Of a DNA stretch of 64,000 bases, positions 52,192 to 61,764 are shown one piece after another. The notes beneath the pieces are model-generated. The model did not search any database, was not told where the DNA came from, and saw only the letters and a program-made list of their open reading frames with translations. A program made the translations under genes and the position numbers. How positions within the stretch are numbered: the stretch's first letter is position 1; each line of letters begins with the position of its first letter. Location of the stretch: positions 3,773,001-3,837,000 of the forward strand of contig NZ_JAPENW010000001.1 of the NCBI RefSeq assembly GCF_026341855.1, given 5' to 3'. Source of the stretch: Streptomyces sp. NBC_00568. Its GTDB lineage: Bacteria; Actinomycetota; Actinomycetes; Streptomycetales; Streptomycetaceae.

Positions 52192-52643
52192 GGGATTCCT
52201 TCCCCCTGCATCTATCTGCCGGGACCAGCTTCCCACTTGAGCCTCACCTTGGGGGAGGGTGGACGCTGAGTGGGCCCGAGGGTGGAGGTGAACCCTGGGA
52301 ACTTGTCCACCGGAAGGTGGAGGCCCCTAGGGGGATCTCCGTACTGCGGCTCGGGGAGGGTTCGTCCCACCGGAGGATGAGGCGGGGCGGTGGCCGTCCT
52401 TAACCTGGCTTTACGCCGCCGGGAGGGCGTCAGGTCGTACGGACCGCACCAACGGGGGTGGGGTTTTCCCCAGCAGAAGACGGGGCCGTGCACCAGCGCG
52501 TCCGACCCCCTCCCGGCACCAGACTTACGGACGTGGCCGACGCACCGCGTCCCAAGGGACGCGGGCCTTTTGGCCCTTCGCAACCGCTCGCCGACTTTCG
52601 CCGCCCAGCAGTTTCCCCTGCTGACCGACTTAGGAGACATACC
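52192..52643. other. 452-bp divergent region, MFS exporter / ABC transporter
   Basis: No coding region is supported. Candidate transcript structures near the ABC gene are listed separately. The part next to the MFS gene has many GGTGGAGG-type words but no clear dyad. Confidence 0.45.
52547..52576 (+). promoter_or_regulatory. two abutting hairpins in the ABC transporter leader
   Basis: GCGTCCC/GGGACGC (52547-52553, 52556-52562) followed at once by GGGCC/GGCCC around TTTT (52563-52567, 52572-52576). They end 67 bp before the GTG start, a position suited to leader-RNA or attenuation structure. Confidence 0.45.
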
Positions 52644-53432
52644 GTGACATCGGCTGTAAGCATTCCCAGGCACGAGGGCACTGGAGGGCGTACGGCCGTT
52701 GCCGCGCGGGCGCGGCAGGTCGTCAAGGCGTACGGGTCGGGGGAGACCCGTGTCGTCGCCCTCGACCACGTCGACGTGGACATCGCGCGGGGGCGGTTCA
52801 CCGCGATCATGGGCCCCTCGGGGTCCGGCAAGTCCACGCTGATGCACTGCCTCGCCGGGCTCGACACCGTCACCTCCGGCCAGATCTTCCTCGACGAGAC
52901 CGAGATCACCGGACTCAAGGACAAGAAGCTGACGCAGCTGCGCCGTGACCGGATCGGCTTCATCTTCCAGGCGTTCAACCTGCTGCCGACGCTGAACGCC
53001 CTGGAGAACATCACGCTCCCGATGGACATCGCGGGCCGCAAGCCCGACAGGGCCTGGCTGGACCAGGTCGTCAAGACCGTCGGGCTCGCGGACCGGCTCA
53101 AGCACCGCCCGAACCAGCTCTCCGGCGGCCAGCAGCAGCGCGTCGCGGTGGCCCGTGCCCTGGCGGCCCGCCCCGAGATCATCTTCGGCGACGAGCCGAC
53201 CGGGAACCTCGACTCCCGGGCCGGCTCCGAGGTGCTGGGCTTCCTGCGCCGCTCGGTGGACGAGCTCGGCCAGACCATCGTGATGGTCACGCACGACCCG
53301 GTGGCGGCCTCGTACGCGGACCGCGTGCTGTATCTCGCGGACGGCCGGATCGTCGACGAGATGCACCAGCCGACGGCCGATCAGGTCCTGGACCGCATGA
53401 AGGACTTCGACTCCCGCGGGCGGACGTCATGA
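52644..53432 (+). CDS. ABC transporter ATP-binding protein, MacB/LolD type
   Basis: 262 residues. Walker A MGPSGSGKSTLMHCLAG (about 50-66), Q-loop FIFQAFNLLPTLNALENI, signature LSGGQQQRVAVARAL and Walker B IIFGDEPTGNLDS, followed by MVTHDPVAASYADR. This is the MacB/LolD/FtsE type. GTG 52644 with AGGAGA upstream is the start. It overlaps the permease gene by 4 bp (ATGA). The domain couples ATP hydrolysis to the extracytoplasmic mechanics of the permease rather than to classical uptake. Confidence 0.93.
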   Translation: MTSAVSIPRHEGTGGRTAVAARARQVVKAYGSGETRVVALDHVDVDIARGRFTAIMGPSGSGKSTLMHCLAGLDTVTSGQIFLDETEITGLKDKKLTQLRRDRIGFIFQAFNLLPTLNALENITLPMDIAGRKPDRAWLDQVVKTVGLADRLKHRPNQLSGGQQQRVAVARALAARPEIIFGDEPTGNLDSRAGSEVLGFLRRSVDELGQTIVMVTHDPVAASYADRVLYLADGRIVDEMHQPTADQVLDRMKDFDSRGRTS

Positions 53433-56008
53433 CCGTCCTCAGGACCTCGATGCGCAACTTCTTCGCGCACAAGGGACGCATGGCGCTCTCCGCCGTGGCG
53501 GTCCTGCTGTCGGTGGCCTTCGTCTGCGGCACGCTCGTGTTCACCGACACGATGAACACGACCTTCGACAAGCTCTTCGCGGCCACCTCCTCCGATGTGA
53601 CGGTGAGCGCGAAGAGCGCCTCGGACACCGGCGAGACGACCTCCGGGAACGGCAAGCCGCCGGTCATGCCGGCCTCCGTGCTCACCGAGGTCCGCGCGGC
53701 GCAGGGCGTGAAGTCGGCGGAAGGCACTGTCTTCTCCAGCGCGGTGACCGTCGTCGACGCCGACAAGGACAGTCTGTCGCCCTCCAGCGGCGCACCCACC
53801 ATCGTCGGCAGCTGGAACGCCAACGAAGCCCGCACCATGAAGGTCACCTCCGGTGCGGCGCCGAAGGGCTCCGACCAGGTGATGGTCGACAAGGACACCG
53901 CCGACAAGCACCACCTGGGGCTCGGTGACGAGATCGGCGTGATCAGCGCCGTCGGCACGCACACCGCGAAGATCTCCGGCATCGCCACCTTCACCGTCAC
54001 CAACCCCGGCGCGGCGATCTTCTACCTGGACACGCCGACCGCCCAGAAGACGCTCGTCGGCCAGACCGGCGTGTACACCAACGTGAACGTCACCGCCGCC
54101 GCCGGAGTCAGCGACGCCCGGCTCAAGCAGGACGTGACGGCTGCGACCGGCGGCCACTACAAGGTGCAGACCGCCAAGGAGACCGCCGACGCCAACAGCC
54201 AGGACGTGGGCGGCTTCCTGGACGTCATGAAGTACGCGATGCTCGGCTTCGCCGGGATCGCCTTCCTGGTCGGCATCTTCCTGATCATCAACACCTTCTC
54301 GATGCTCGTCGCCCAGCGCACCCGCGAGATCGGTCTGATGCGGGCCATCGGCTCCAGCCGCAAGCAGGTCAACCGCTCGGTCCTGGTCGAGGCACTGCTT
54401 CTCGGCACGGTCGGCTCCGTTCTCGGTGTCGGCGCGGGCGTCGGCATCGCCGTCGGCCTGATGAAGCTCATGGGCATGACCGGCATGAACCTGTCCACCG
54501 ACGACCTGACGGTGACCTGGACGACCCCGGTGATCGGCATGGTGCTGGGCATCGTCGTCACGGTCCTGGCGGCCTATCTGCCCGCCCGCCGGGCCGGCAA
54601 GGTCTCCCCGATGGCCGCCCTGCGCGACGCCGGCGCCCCCGCCGACGCGAAGGCCGGAGTCGTACGGGCCGTGCTCGGCCTGCTCCTCACCGGCGCCGGC
54701 GGCTTCGGCCTCTACCTCGCCGCCGACGCCACCAAGGCGAGCGAGGGCTCGATGTGGCTCGGCCTCGGAGTGGTGCTCAGCCTGCTCGGGTTCGTCGTCA
54801 TCGGCCCGCTGCTCGCGAGCGGTGTGGTGCGCGTCCTGGGCGCGGTCCTGCTGCGGGGGTTCGGCCCGGTGGGACGCCTGGCCGAGCGCAACGCCCTGCG
54901 CAACCCGCGCCGCACCGGCGCCACCGGCGCCGCCCTCATGATCGGCCTCGCGCTGGTCGCCTGCCTGTCGGTGGTCGGCTCCTCCATGGTCGCCTCCGCG
55001 ACCGACGAGCTCGACAAAACCGTCGGCACCGACTTCATCATCCAGAATGACGGCGGTCAGCCGATCACGCCCCAGGCCGTGCAGGCCGTGAAGAAGACAC
55101 CGGGGCTGTCCCGGGTCACCGAGTACCGGGTCACCGAGGGCGACTACACCACCCCCGACGGCAAGACGCTCAAGGACACCGACATCACGGCGGCCGACCC
55201 GTCGTACGCCACCGACCTGCGGACCAAGACCGTCGCAGGCGACCTGAAGGACGCCTACCTGCCCGACTCGATGTCCGTGCACGACAAGTTCGCCAAGGAC
55301 CACGGCATCCACCTCGGGTCGAAGATCAAGGTCGCCTTCAAGGACGGCGCCACCGCGAACCTGACGGTCCGCGCCATCACCAGCAGCGACGCGGTCATCG
55401 ACAAGGGCTCGAAGTACATCTCCATCGCCACGCTCGCCAAGTACGTGCCGGCCGACAAGATGCCGCTGGACGAGCTGGTCTTCGCCTCGGCCAAGGACGG
55501 ACAGCAGGACAGCGCGTACAAGGCCCTGAAGTCCTCCCTGCACGACTACCCGCAGTACCAGGTCCGCGACCAGACCGACTACAAGCAGGCCATGAAGGAC
55601 CAGATCGGCCAGCTCCTGAACCTGATCTACGGCCTGCTGGCCCTCGCGATCATCGTCGCGGTGCTCGGCGTGGTGAACACCCTCGCCCTGTCCGTGGTCG
55701 AGCGCACCAGGGAGATCGGCCTGATGCGGGCCATCGGCCTCTCGCGCCGCCAGCTCCGCCGCATGATCCGGATGGAGTCCGTGGTCATCGCCCTCTTCGG
55801 CGCGCTGCTCGGCCTCGGCCTGGGCATGGGCTGGGGCGCGACGGCCCAGAAGCTCCTCGCCCTGGAGGGCCTGAACGTCCTGGAGATCCCCTGGCCGACG
55901 ATCATCGGGGTCTTCGTCGGATCCGCCTTCGTGGGCCTGTTCGCCGCCCTGATCCCGGCGTTCCGGGCCGGCCGGATGAACGTACTGAACGCGATCGCCA
56001 CCGACTAG
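53429..56008 (+). CDS. FtsX/MacB-type ABC transporter permease
   Basis: 859 residues. The N-terminal span is RMALSAVAVLLSVAFVCGTLVFTDT, then a MacB periplasmic-type core domain (about 45-250). The first FtsX domain (about 262-395) contains TFSMLVAQRTREIGLMRAIGSSRKQV. A second span cluster and extracellular domain follow, with a second FtsX block (about 725-855) containing VNTLALSVVERTREIGLMRAIGLSRRQLRRMI. Ten hydrophobic segments in all. This 4+4+2 tandem permease with one ATPase is common in Streptomyces and is associated with export or antimicrobial-peptide resistance. No two-component genes adjoin. The substrate is unknown. Confidence 0.9.
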   Translation: MTVLRTSMRNFFAHKGRMALSAVAVLLSVAFVCGTLVFTDTMNTTFDKLFAATSSDVTVSAKSASDTGETTSGNGKPPVMPASVLTEVRAAQGVKSAEGTVFSSAVTVVDADKDSLSPSSGAPTIVGSWNANEARTMKVTSGAAPKGSDQVMVDKDTADKHHLGLGDEIGVISAVGTHTAKISGIATFTVTNPGAAIFYLDTPTAQKTLVGQTGVYTNVNVTAAAGVSDARLKQDVTAATGGHYKVQTAKETADANSQDVGGFLDVMKYAMLGFAGIAFLVGIFLIINTFSMLVAQRTREIGLMRAIGSSRKQVNRSVLVEALLLGTVGSVLGVGAGVGIAVGLMKLMGMTGMNLSTDDLTVTWTTPVIGMVLGIVVTVLAAYLPARRAGKVSPMAALRDAGAPADAKAGVVRAVLGLLLTGAGGFGLYLAADATKASEGSMWLGLGVVLSLLGFVVIGPLLASGVVRVLGAVLLRGFGPVGRLAERNALRNPRRTGATGAALMIGLALVACLSVVGSSMVASATDELDKTVGTDFIIQNDGGQPITPQAVQAVKKTPGLSRVTEYRVTEGDYTTPDGKTLKDTDITAADPSYATDLRTKTVAGDLKDAYLPDSMSVHDKFAKDHGIHLGSKIKVAFKDGATANLTVRAITSSDAVIDKGSKYISIATLAKYVPADKMPLDELVFASAKDGQQDSAYKALKSSLHDYPQYQVRDQTDYKQAMKDQIGQLLNLIYGLLALAIIVAVLGVVNTLALSVVERTREIGLMRAIGLSRRQLRRMIRMESVVIALFGALLGLGLGMGWGATAQKLLALEGLNVLEIPWPTIIGVFVGSAFVGLFAALIPAFRAGRMNVLNAIATD

Positions 56009-56362
56009 CCGCGGCGGACGGTCGGAACGAGCCACCGCGTACGGGGGTTGCGGGGGACGGGCCCGGCCCGGGGAGAGTCACTCTCCTCGGGCCGGGCCCA
56101 CGGCATGTCCCGGGCCGTCCCCGGAGTGCCCGTCCCGGACCGTTCCCGGAGCGCGGGGTCCGGTCCGGCGCCCGACGCCGGACCGGCGGCAGCCCTGCGA
56201 CCGGCCGCGCCGGCGGCGTGTGCGGAGGGTCACCGGTAGCGGGCCGGGCCCTCAACGGACGGCCACGCGCGAGCGGGCGCGGAGTCGTAGGCTGGGTTAC
56301 CCCCGGCCCGTCCCACGTGTCGGGCGTCTCGCGTTGCCCACTCCCCGGGATGGAAGCCCTTC
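56009..56362. other. 354-bp intergenic region between ABC permease and mfd
   Basis: Apart from the terminator at 56059-56099 it holds very GC-rich DNA with short G/C palindromes and a TAGGCT box at 56287-56292, about 70 bp before mfd, a plausible -10. No gene seen. Confidence 0.5.
56059..56099 (+). terminator. terminator of the MacB-type ABC operon
   Basis: Nineteen-base arms (56059-56077, 56081-56099; left arm GGGCCCGGCCCGGGGAGAG) with one G-T-type mismatch and a TCA loop. Confidence 0.88.
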
Positions 56363-59300
56363 ATGAGCCTGCACGGTCTGCTCGACGCCGTCGTCAAGGA
56401 CGCCGCCCTCAAGGAAGCGGTGAAGGCCGCCGCCGACGGCAACCGGATGTACGTCGACCTGGTCGGCCCACCCGCGGCGCGCCCCTTCGCCATCGCCGCG
56501 CTCGCCCGCGAGACCGGCCGCACGGTGCTGGCGGTGACGGCCACGGGACGCGAGGCCGAGGACCTGGCCGCGGCTCTGCGCTCCCTGCTCCCGCCGGACG
56601 GCGTGGCGGAGTACCCGTCGTGGGAGACGCTGCCGCACGAGCGGCTCTCGCCCCGGTCCGACACCGTCGGCCGGCGCCTCGCCGTGCTGCGGCGCCTTTC
56701 CCACCCCCGCCCCGACGACCCCGAGACCGGCCCGGTGTCCGTCGTCGTCGCTCCCGTCCGCTCGGTCCTCCAGCCGCAGGTCAAGGGCCTCGGCGACCTG
56801 GAACCCGTCGTCCTGCGCTCCGGAAGTACGGCCGACCTGGGCGAGACCGTCGAGGCGCTCGCGGCAGCCGCGTACTCCCGCGTCGAACTCGTCGAGAAGC
56901 GCGGCGAGTTCGCCGTCCGCGGCGGCATCCTGGACGTCTTCCCGCCCACCGAGGAGCACCCGCTGCGGGTGGAGTTCTGGGGCGACGACATCGAGGAGAT
57001 CCGCTACTTCAAGATCGCGGACCAGCGCTCCCTGGAGGTCGCCGACCACGGCCTGTGGGCCCCGCCCTGCCGCGAACTGCTGCTCACCGAGGACGTGCGG
57101 GCGAGGGCCGCGGCGCTCGCCGAGGCCCACCCGGAACTGGGCGAACTCCTCGGCAAGATCGCCGAGGGCATCGCCGTGGAAGGCATGGAATCGCTCGCCC
57201 CGGTCCTTGTCGACGACATGGAGCTGCTGCTCGACGTCCTGCCCAAGAACGCGATGGCCGTCGTCTGCGATCCGGAGCGGGTACGGACGCGGGCGTCGGA
57301 CCTGGTGGCGACCTCACAGGAGTTCCTTCAGGCGTCCTGGGCCGCGACGGCCGGGGGCGGCGAGGCGCCCATCGACGTCGGCGCCGCCTCCCTGTGGTCC
57401 ATCGCGGACGTACGGGACCGGGCGCGCGAGCTGGACATGATGTGGTGGTCGGTGTCGCCGTTCGCCGCGGACGGGGAGCTCACGGACAGCTATGCCGGAG
57501 GCGTGGGAGACACCCTCAAGCTGGGCATGCACGCCCCCGAGACCTACCGGGGCGACACCGCCCGCGCGCTCGCCGACACCAAGGGCTGGCTGGCCGACGG
57601 CTGGCACACGGTCTACGTCACCGAGGCGCACGGCCCGGCGGCCCGCACCGTCGAGGTGCTGGGCGGCGAGGGCATCGCCGCCCGCCTGGACACCGACCTC
57701 ACCGAGATCGGCCCGTCCGTCGTGCACGTGGCGTGCGGCTCCATCGACTACGGCTTCGTCGACCCGGCGCTCAGACTCGCCGTCCTGACGGAGACCGACC
57801 TCTCCGGCCAGAAGGCGGCGGGCAAGGACGGCGTCCGGATGCCGGCCCGCCGCCGCAAGACGATCGACCCGCTCACCCTGGAGACCGGCGACTACATCGT
57901 GCACGAACAGCACGGTGTCGGCCGCTACATCGAGATGGTGCAGCGCACCGTCCAGAGCGCGACCCGCGAGTACCTGGTCGTCGAGTACGCCCCCGCCAAG
58001 CGCGGCCAGCCCGGCGACCGCCTCTACATCCCCACCGACCAGCTGGAGCAGATCACCAAGTACGTCGGCGGCGAGGCCCCGACGCTGCACCGCCTGGGCG
58101 GCGCCGACTGGACCAAGACCAAGGCGCGCGCGAAGAAGGCGGTCAAGGAGATCGCCGCCGACCTGATCAAGCTGTACTCGGCGCGGATGGCGGCCCCGGG
58201 CCACGCCTTCGGCGCCGACACGCCCTGGCAGCGCGAGCTGGAGGACGCGTTCCCGTACGCGGAGACGCCCGACCAGCTGACCACGATCGCCGAGGTCAAG
58301 GACGACATGGAGAAGACGGTCCCGATGGACCGCCTGATCTGCGGCGACGTCGGCTACGGCAAGACGGAGATCGCCGTCCGCGCCGCGTTCAAGGCGGTGC
58401 AGGACGGCAAGCAGGTCGCGGTCCTGGTGCCCACGACCCTGCTCGTCCAGCAGCACTTCGGCACGTTCTCCGAGCGCTACTCGCAGTTCCCGGTCAACGT
58501 CCGCGCGCTGTCCCGCTTCCAGACGGACACCGAGGCCAAGGCCGTCCTGGAGGGGCTGCGCGAAGGCGCGGTGGACCTCGTCATCGGCACCCACCGCCTG
58601 TTCTCCTCCGAGACGAAGTTCAAGGACCTGGGCCTGGTCATCGTCGACGAGGAGCAGCGCTTCGGCGTCGAGCACAAGGAGCAGCTGAAGAAGCTGCGCG
58701 CCAACGTCGACGTCCTGACGATGTCCGCGACGCCGATCCCCCGCACCCTGGAGATGGCGGTCACCGGCATCCGCGAGATGTCGACGATCACCACCCCGCC
58801 GGAGGAACGGCACCCGGTGCTGACCTTCGTCGGCCCGTACGAGGAGAAGCAGATCGGCGCGGCGATCCGCCGTGAACTGCTGCGCGAGGGCCAGGTCTTC
58901 TACATCCACAACCGGGTCGAGTCCATCGACCGCGCGGCCGCCCGGCTCCGGGAGATCGTCCCGGAGGCGCGGATCGCGACGGCCCACGGCCAGATGGGGG
59001 AGCAGGCCCTGGAGCAGGTGGTCGTCGACTTCTGGGAGAAGAGGTTCGACGTGCTGGTGTCCACGACGATCGTCGAGTCGGGCATCGACATCTCGAACGC
59101 GAACACCCTGATCGTGGAGCGCGGCGACAACTTCGGTCTCTCGCAGTTGCACCAGCTGCGCGGCCGGGTCGGCCGCGGCCGGGAGCGCGGCTACGCCTAC
59201 TTCCTGTATCCGCCGGAGAAGCCCCTCACGGAGACGGCCCACGAGCGTCTCGCGACCATCGCCCAGCACACCGAGATGGGCGCGGGCATGTATGTGGCGA

Positions 59301-59914
59301 TGAAGGACCTGGAGATCCGCGGCGCGGGCAATCTGCTCGGCGGCGAACAGTCGGGTCACATCGCCGGCGTGGGCTTCGACCTGTACGTACGCATGGTGGG
59401 CGAGGCGGTCGCGGACTACCGCGCCTCGCTGGAAGGCGGGGTGGAGGAGGAGCCGCCGCTCGAGGTCAAGATCGAGCTGCCGGTCGACGCGCACGTCCCG
59501 CACGACTACGCGCCGGGCGAGCGGCTGCGTCTCGCCGCGTACCGGTCCATCGCCTCCGCGAACACGGAGGAGGACGTCAAGGCCGTACGGGAGGAACTCG
59601 TCGACCGCTACGGCAAGCTCCCGGAGCCGGTCGAGAACCTGCTCCTCGTGGCGGGCCTGCGGATGCTCGCGCGCGCCTGCGGGGTCGGCGAGATCGTCCT
59701 GCAGGGCAACAACATCCGCTTCGCGCCGGTGGAGTTGAGGGAGTCCCAGGAGCTGCGCCTGAAGCGTCTGTACCCGGGAACCGTCATCAAGCCGGCCGCC
59801 CACCAGATCCTCGTCCCCCGCCCGAAGACCGCGAAGGTCGGCGGAAAGCCGCTGGTCGGGAGGGAACTGCTCGGCTGGACCGGGGAGTTCCTGGCTTCGA
59901 TCCTGGGGTCCTAG
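56363..59914 (+). CDS. mfd: transcription-repair coupling factor
   Basis: A 1183-residue DNA translocase that removes stalled RNA polymerase and recruits UvrA. The N-terminal UvrB-homology region has FAVRGGILDVFPPTEEHPLRVEFWGD. The CarD-like RNAP-interacting domain begins near 505 (GDYIVHEQHGVGRYIEM). Helicase domains follow: Walker A CGDVGYGKTEIAVRA near 660, VIVDEEQRFGVEHKEQLK near 760, motif III TMSATPIPRTLEMA, and TIVESGIDISNANTLIVERGDNFGLSQLHQLRGRVGR. TRG motif TAHGQMGEQALEQ. The C-terminal TRCF domain ends LVGRELLGWTGEFLASILGS. ATG 56363; monocistronic. Confidence 0.97.
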   Translation: MSLHGLLDAVVKDAALKEAVKAAADGNRMYVDLVGPPAARPFAIAALARETGRTVLAVTATGREAEDLAAALRSLLPPDGVAEYPSWETLPHERLSPRSDTVGRRLAVLRRLSHPRPDDPETGPVSVVVAPVRSVLQPQVKGLGDLEPVVLRSGSTADLGETVEALAAAAYSRVELVEKRGEFAVRGGILDVFPPTEEHPLRVEFWGDDIEEIRYFKIADQRSLEVADHGLWAPPCRELLLTEDVRARAAALAEAHPELGELLGKIAEGIAVEGMESLAPVLVDDMELLLDVLPKNAMAVVCDPERVRTRASDLVATSQEFLQASWAATAGGGEAPIDVGAASLWSIADVRDRARELDMMWWSVSPFAADGELTDSYAGGVGDTLKLGMHAPETYRGDTARALADTKGWLADGWHTVYVTEAHGPAARTVEVLGGEGIAARLDTDLTEIGPSVVHVACGSIDYGFVDPALRLAVLTETDLSGQKAAGKDGVRMPARRRKTIDPLTLETGDYIVHEQHGVGRYIEMVQRTVQSATREYLVVEYAPAKRGQPGDRLYIPTDQLEQITKYVGGEAPTLHRLGGADWTKTKARAKKAVKEIAADLIKLYSARMAAPGHAFGADTPWQRELEDAFPYAETPDQLTTIAEVKDDMEKTVPMDRLICGDVGYGKTEIAVRAAFKAVQDGKQVAVLVPTTLLVQQHFGTFSERYSQFPVNVRALSRFQTDTEAKAVLEGLREGAVDLVIGTHRLFSSETKFKDLGLVIVDEEQRFGVEHKEQLKKLRANVDVLTMSATPIPRTLEMAVTGIREMSTITTPPEERHPVLTFVGPYEEKQIGAAIRRELLREGQVFYIHNRVESIDRAAARLREIVPEARIATAHGQMGEQALEQVVVDFWEKRFDVLVSTTIVESGIDISNANTLIVERGDNFGLSQLHQLRGRVGRGRERGYAYFLYPPEKPLTETAHERLATIAQHTEMGAGMYVAMKDLEIRGAGNLLGGEQSGHIAGVGFDLYVRMVGEAVADYRASLEGGVEEEPPLEVKIELPVDAHVPHDYAPGERLRLAAYRSIASANTEEDVKAVREELVDRYGKLPEPVENLLLVAGLRMLARACGVGEIVLQGNNIRFAPVELRESQELRLKRLYPGTVIKPAAHQILVPRPKTAKVGGKPLVGRELLGWTGEFLASILGS

Positions 59915-59984
59915 GCCCCGGGGCCGTCAGGGGACCCGGCCGCGGGGATGGCCACGCTCCGGGGATCGCCGGCCGCCGGGCCAT

Positions 59985-60052
59985 CCGGCGGAACCGGTCC
60001 GGGGACGGCCGAGCTCTCCGCCGGAACCGGGTCCGGGGACGGCCGAGCCCTC
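59985..60052. repeat. imperfect 35-bp direct repeat between mfd and TetR
   Basis: Two copies of GGAACCGG(G)TCCGGGGACG and flanks, at 59985-60018 and 60020-60052, in the convergent gap after mfd. No clear terminator is otherwise visible here. Confidence 0.7.
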
Positions 60053-60102
60053 CGGCGGACGGCTCCTGTGGGGTGGGACGTCCGCCCGGAGCCTTCCGCC
60101 GG

Positions 60103-60693
60103 TCAGGGCCGCGGGGAGCGGAACAGCATGCCCGTCAGGGCGTGGAAGACCTCGCCGGGGTCCTGCTCGCCCACCTGGGCGTCCAGATTGTGGCTGAGCA
60201 GGAGCGTGGCGAAGCCGTGGGCGAGGGACCAGGCCGCGACGCCGGCGAGGCGGGCGTCGGGGCCGCGGCCCTCCGAGGGGAGCGCGGAGACGGCGGCGCG
60301 CAGACGCTCGCCCGCGAGCGCTCTCGCCGCGGTGAGCTCCACGTCGTTCTCGCGGAGCAGCTCCGGGGAGAACATGACCTGGAAGTGGGCGGGATGCTCC
60401 CGCGCGAAACGTACGTAGCGCACGCCCGCGTCCCGCAGGTCGTCGGCCGCGTCGAGCGCGGTCGCCAGGAGGCCGTAGCCCTCCGCCGCGATGGCGGTGA
60501 GCAGGCCGGTGCGGTCCTTGAAGTGGTGGGCCGGGGCGGCGTGCGAGACGCCCGCGCGGCGGGCCAGGTCGCGCAGGCTCAGCGCGGAGGGCCCCTCGAC
60601 GGCGATGACGTCGAGAGCGGCGCCGAGGATGGCGCGGCGCAGGTCCCCGTGGTGGTACGGGCGCGCGGAGCCGCTGGTCTTCGCGGGATTCAT
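60103..60693 (-). CDS. TetR family regulator with WHG-type C-terminal domain
   Basis: 196 residues. HTH: YHHGDLRRAILGAALDVIAVEGPSALSLRDLARRAGVSHAAPAHHFKDRTGL, the Y-H-H-G-D-L-R opening typical of this subfamily. The C-terminal domain contains YVRFAREHPAHFQVMFSPELL and VAAWSLAHGFATLLLSHNL, matching TetR_C_33/WHG proteins. Divergent from the SCO6745-family gene at 60847 across 153 bp containing three similar 15-bp dyads, so it very likely represses itself and that gene. Confidence 0.92.
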   Translation of the reverse strand: MNPAKTSGSARPYHHGDLRRAILGAALDVIAVEGPSALSLRDLARRAGVSHAAPAHHFKDRTGLLTAIAAEGYGLLATALDAADDLRDAGVRYVRFAREHPAHFQVMFSPELLRENDVELTAARALAGERLRAAVSALPSEGRGPDARLAGVAAWSLAHGFATLLLSHNLDAQVGEQDPGEVFHALTGMLFRSPRP

Positions 60694-60713
60694 GACAGCA
60701 GCGTACGCCGAAT

Positions 60714-60809
60714 CTAGTCATTGCCAAGTTCGAAGGCTCCCGGTTCTCGGGCCGATGGATCTAGTCATTGACAAGTTGGGTCGGGTCGGGCAATCTTGGC
60801 AGTGTCAAG
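60714..60809. promoter_or_regulatory. triple operator array (CTTGNCA-N-TGNCAAG) and overlapping promoter
   Basis: Dyads at 60714-60728 (CTAGTCA-T-TGCCAAG), 60761-60775 (CTAGTCA-T-TGACAAG) and 60795-60809 (CTTGGCA-G-TGTCAAG). The first two share a 19-bp direct repeat ATCTAGTCATTGNCAAGTT. A TTGACA at 60768-60773 overlaps the second, and CAATCT at 60791-60796 follows after 17 bp, next to the third, a plausible -35/-10 for the plus-strand gene. Confidence 0.75.
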
Positions 60810-60846
60810 TTGTGGAGCGTGTCGTTACGTGACGAGGGGTGGAGTC

Positions 60847-61764
60847 ATGTCGGGGAACGTCAGCGAGACAAGCGGGGCGAGCGTGGCGGAGGAGGGCGCG
60901 GGCGTCGAGCTCGGCCGGGTGCGCCAGCTCTGGCATCTGCTGGAGCCCCTGCACGCCGTGCTGTATTACGCGCCGGAGGCCTTCGAGGAGGCGGCGGCGC
61001 TCGGATACGGGACCGAGGAGCGCTGGCCCAGCTACTTCCCCTACCGCGCGGCGCCGTTGGGGGCCGTCGGCGGCGGGCGGGTGGCCTCCGCCTTCTACAG
61101 CTTCAGCCCGCGCATGGTCGACGAGCACATCAAGTCGGCGTGGGAGAAGGTGAGTCCGGACCAGGTGCTCGCGGCGCGCGAGCGGGCCGTCGACCGGGCG
61201 TACCGCGCGATATTCGGCGACCGCGTCACCAGCCCCGAACTCGCCGAGGCCGCCGCGCTGGCCCGCCGCGCGGCCGAGGCCGTGAATGCGGCGGGGCGTC
61301 AACTCGCCGCCGCGAATGCTGACTTGGTGTGGCCCGAGGCCCCGCACCTCCAGCTGTGGCATGCGGCGACGATCCTGCGCGAACACCGCGGCGACGGCCA
61401 CCTCGCGGCCCTGCTGGTCGCCGGGCTGGACCCGGTCGAGTCCCTGGTCTCCTTCGCGGCGATAGGGGCGGCCTCCGTGGAGCGTTTCGAGAGCCGCGGC
61501 TGGAGCCCCGAGGAGTGGGGAGCGGGGAGAGATCGCCTGATCGCCCGTGGCCTGGTGGACGAGGACGGTGTCGCCACGGACGCCGGCCGCGAACTGCGCC
61601 GCCAGGTCGAACTGCACACCGACCGACTCGCCTCCGCCCCATGGCAGTCGCTCGGCCCGGACGTCGTCGCCCGCCTCGCCGATCTGCTCGGCGAGTTCTG
61701 GGTCGCGGTGCTGGGCTCGGGACTGCTGCCGTCGGAGACGACGCTGGGGATCGGCAAGGTCTGA
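60847..61764 (+). CDS. SCO6745-family protein (winged-helix-like, unknown role)
   Basis: 305 residues, soluble. It matches the actinobacterial SCO6745 family in overall pattern: LRQLWHLLEPLHAVLYYAPE near the N-terminus, YFPYRAAPLGAVGGGRVASAFYSFSPRMV, repeated helical elements, and a C-terminal winged-helix-like part (DRLIARGLVDEDGVATDAGRELR). Start ATG 60847 (MSGNVSETSG) has GGGGTGGAG upstream. It is divergent from the TetR gene and shares its operator array. No catalytic residues are evident. The family has no established function that I know of. Confidence 0.8.
   Translation: MSGNVSETSGASVAEEGAGVELGRVRQLWHLLEPLHAVLYYAPEAFEEAAALGYGTEERWPSYFPYRAAPLGAVGGGRVASAFYSFSPRMVDEHIKSAWEKVSPDQVLAARERAVDRAYRAIFGDRVTSPELAEAAALARRAAEAVNAAGRQLAAANADLVWPEAPHLQLWHAATILREHRGDGHLAALLVAGLDPVESLVSFAAIGAASVERFESRGWSPEEWGAGRDRLIARGLVDEDGVATDAGRELRRQVELHTDRLASAPWQSLGPDVVARLADLLGEFWVAVLGSGLLPSETTLGIGKV

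Noticed and set aside
57314..59803. 829-codon minus-strand frame opposite mfd
   Set aside because: Antisense to a full-length, motif-complete mfd.
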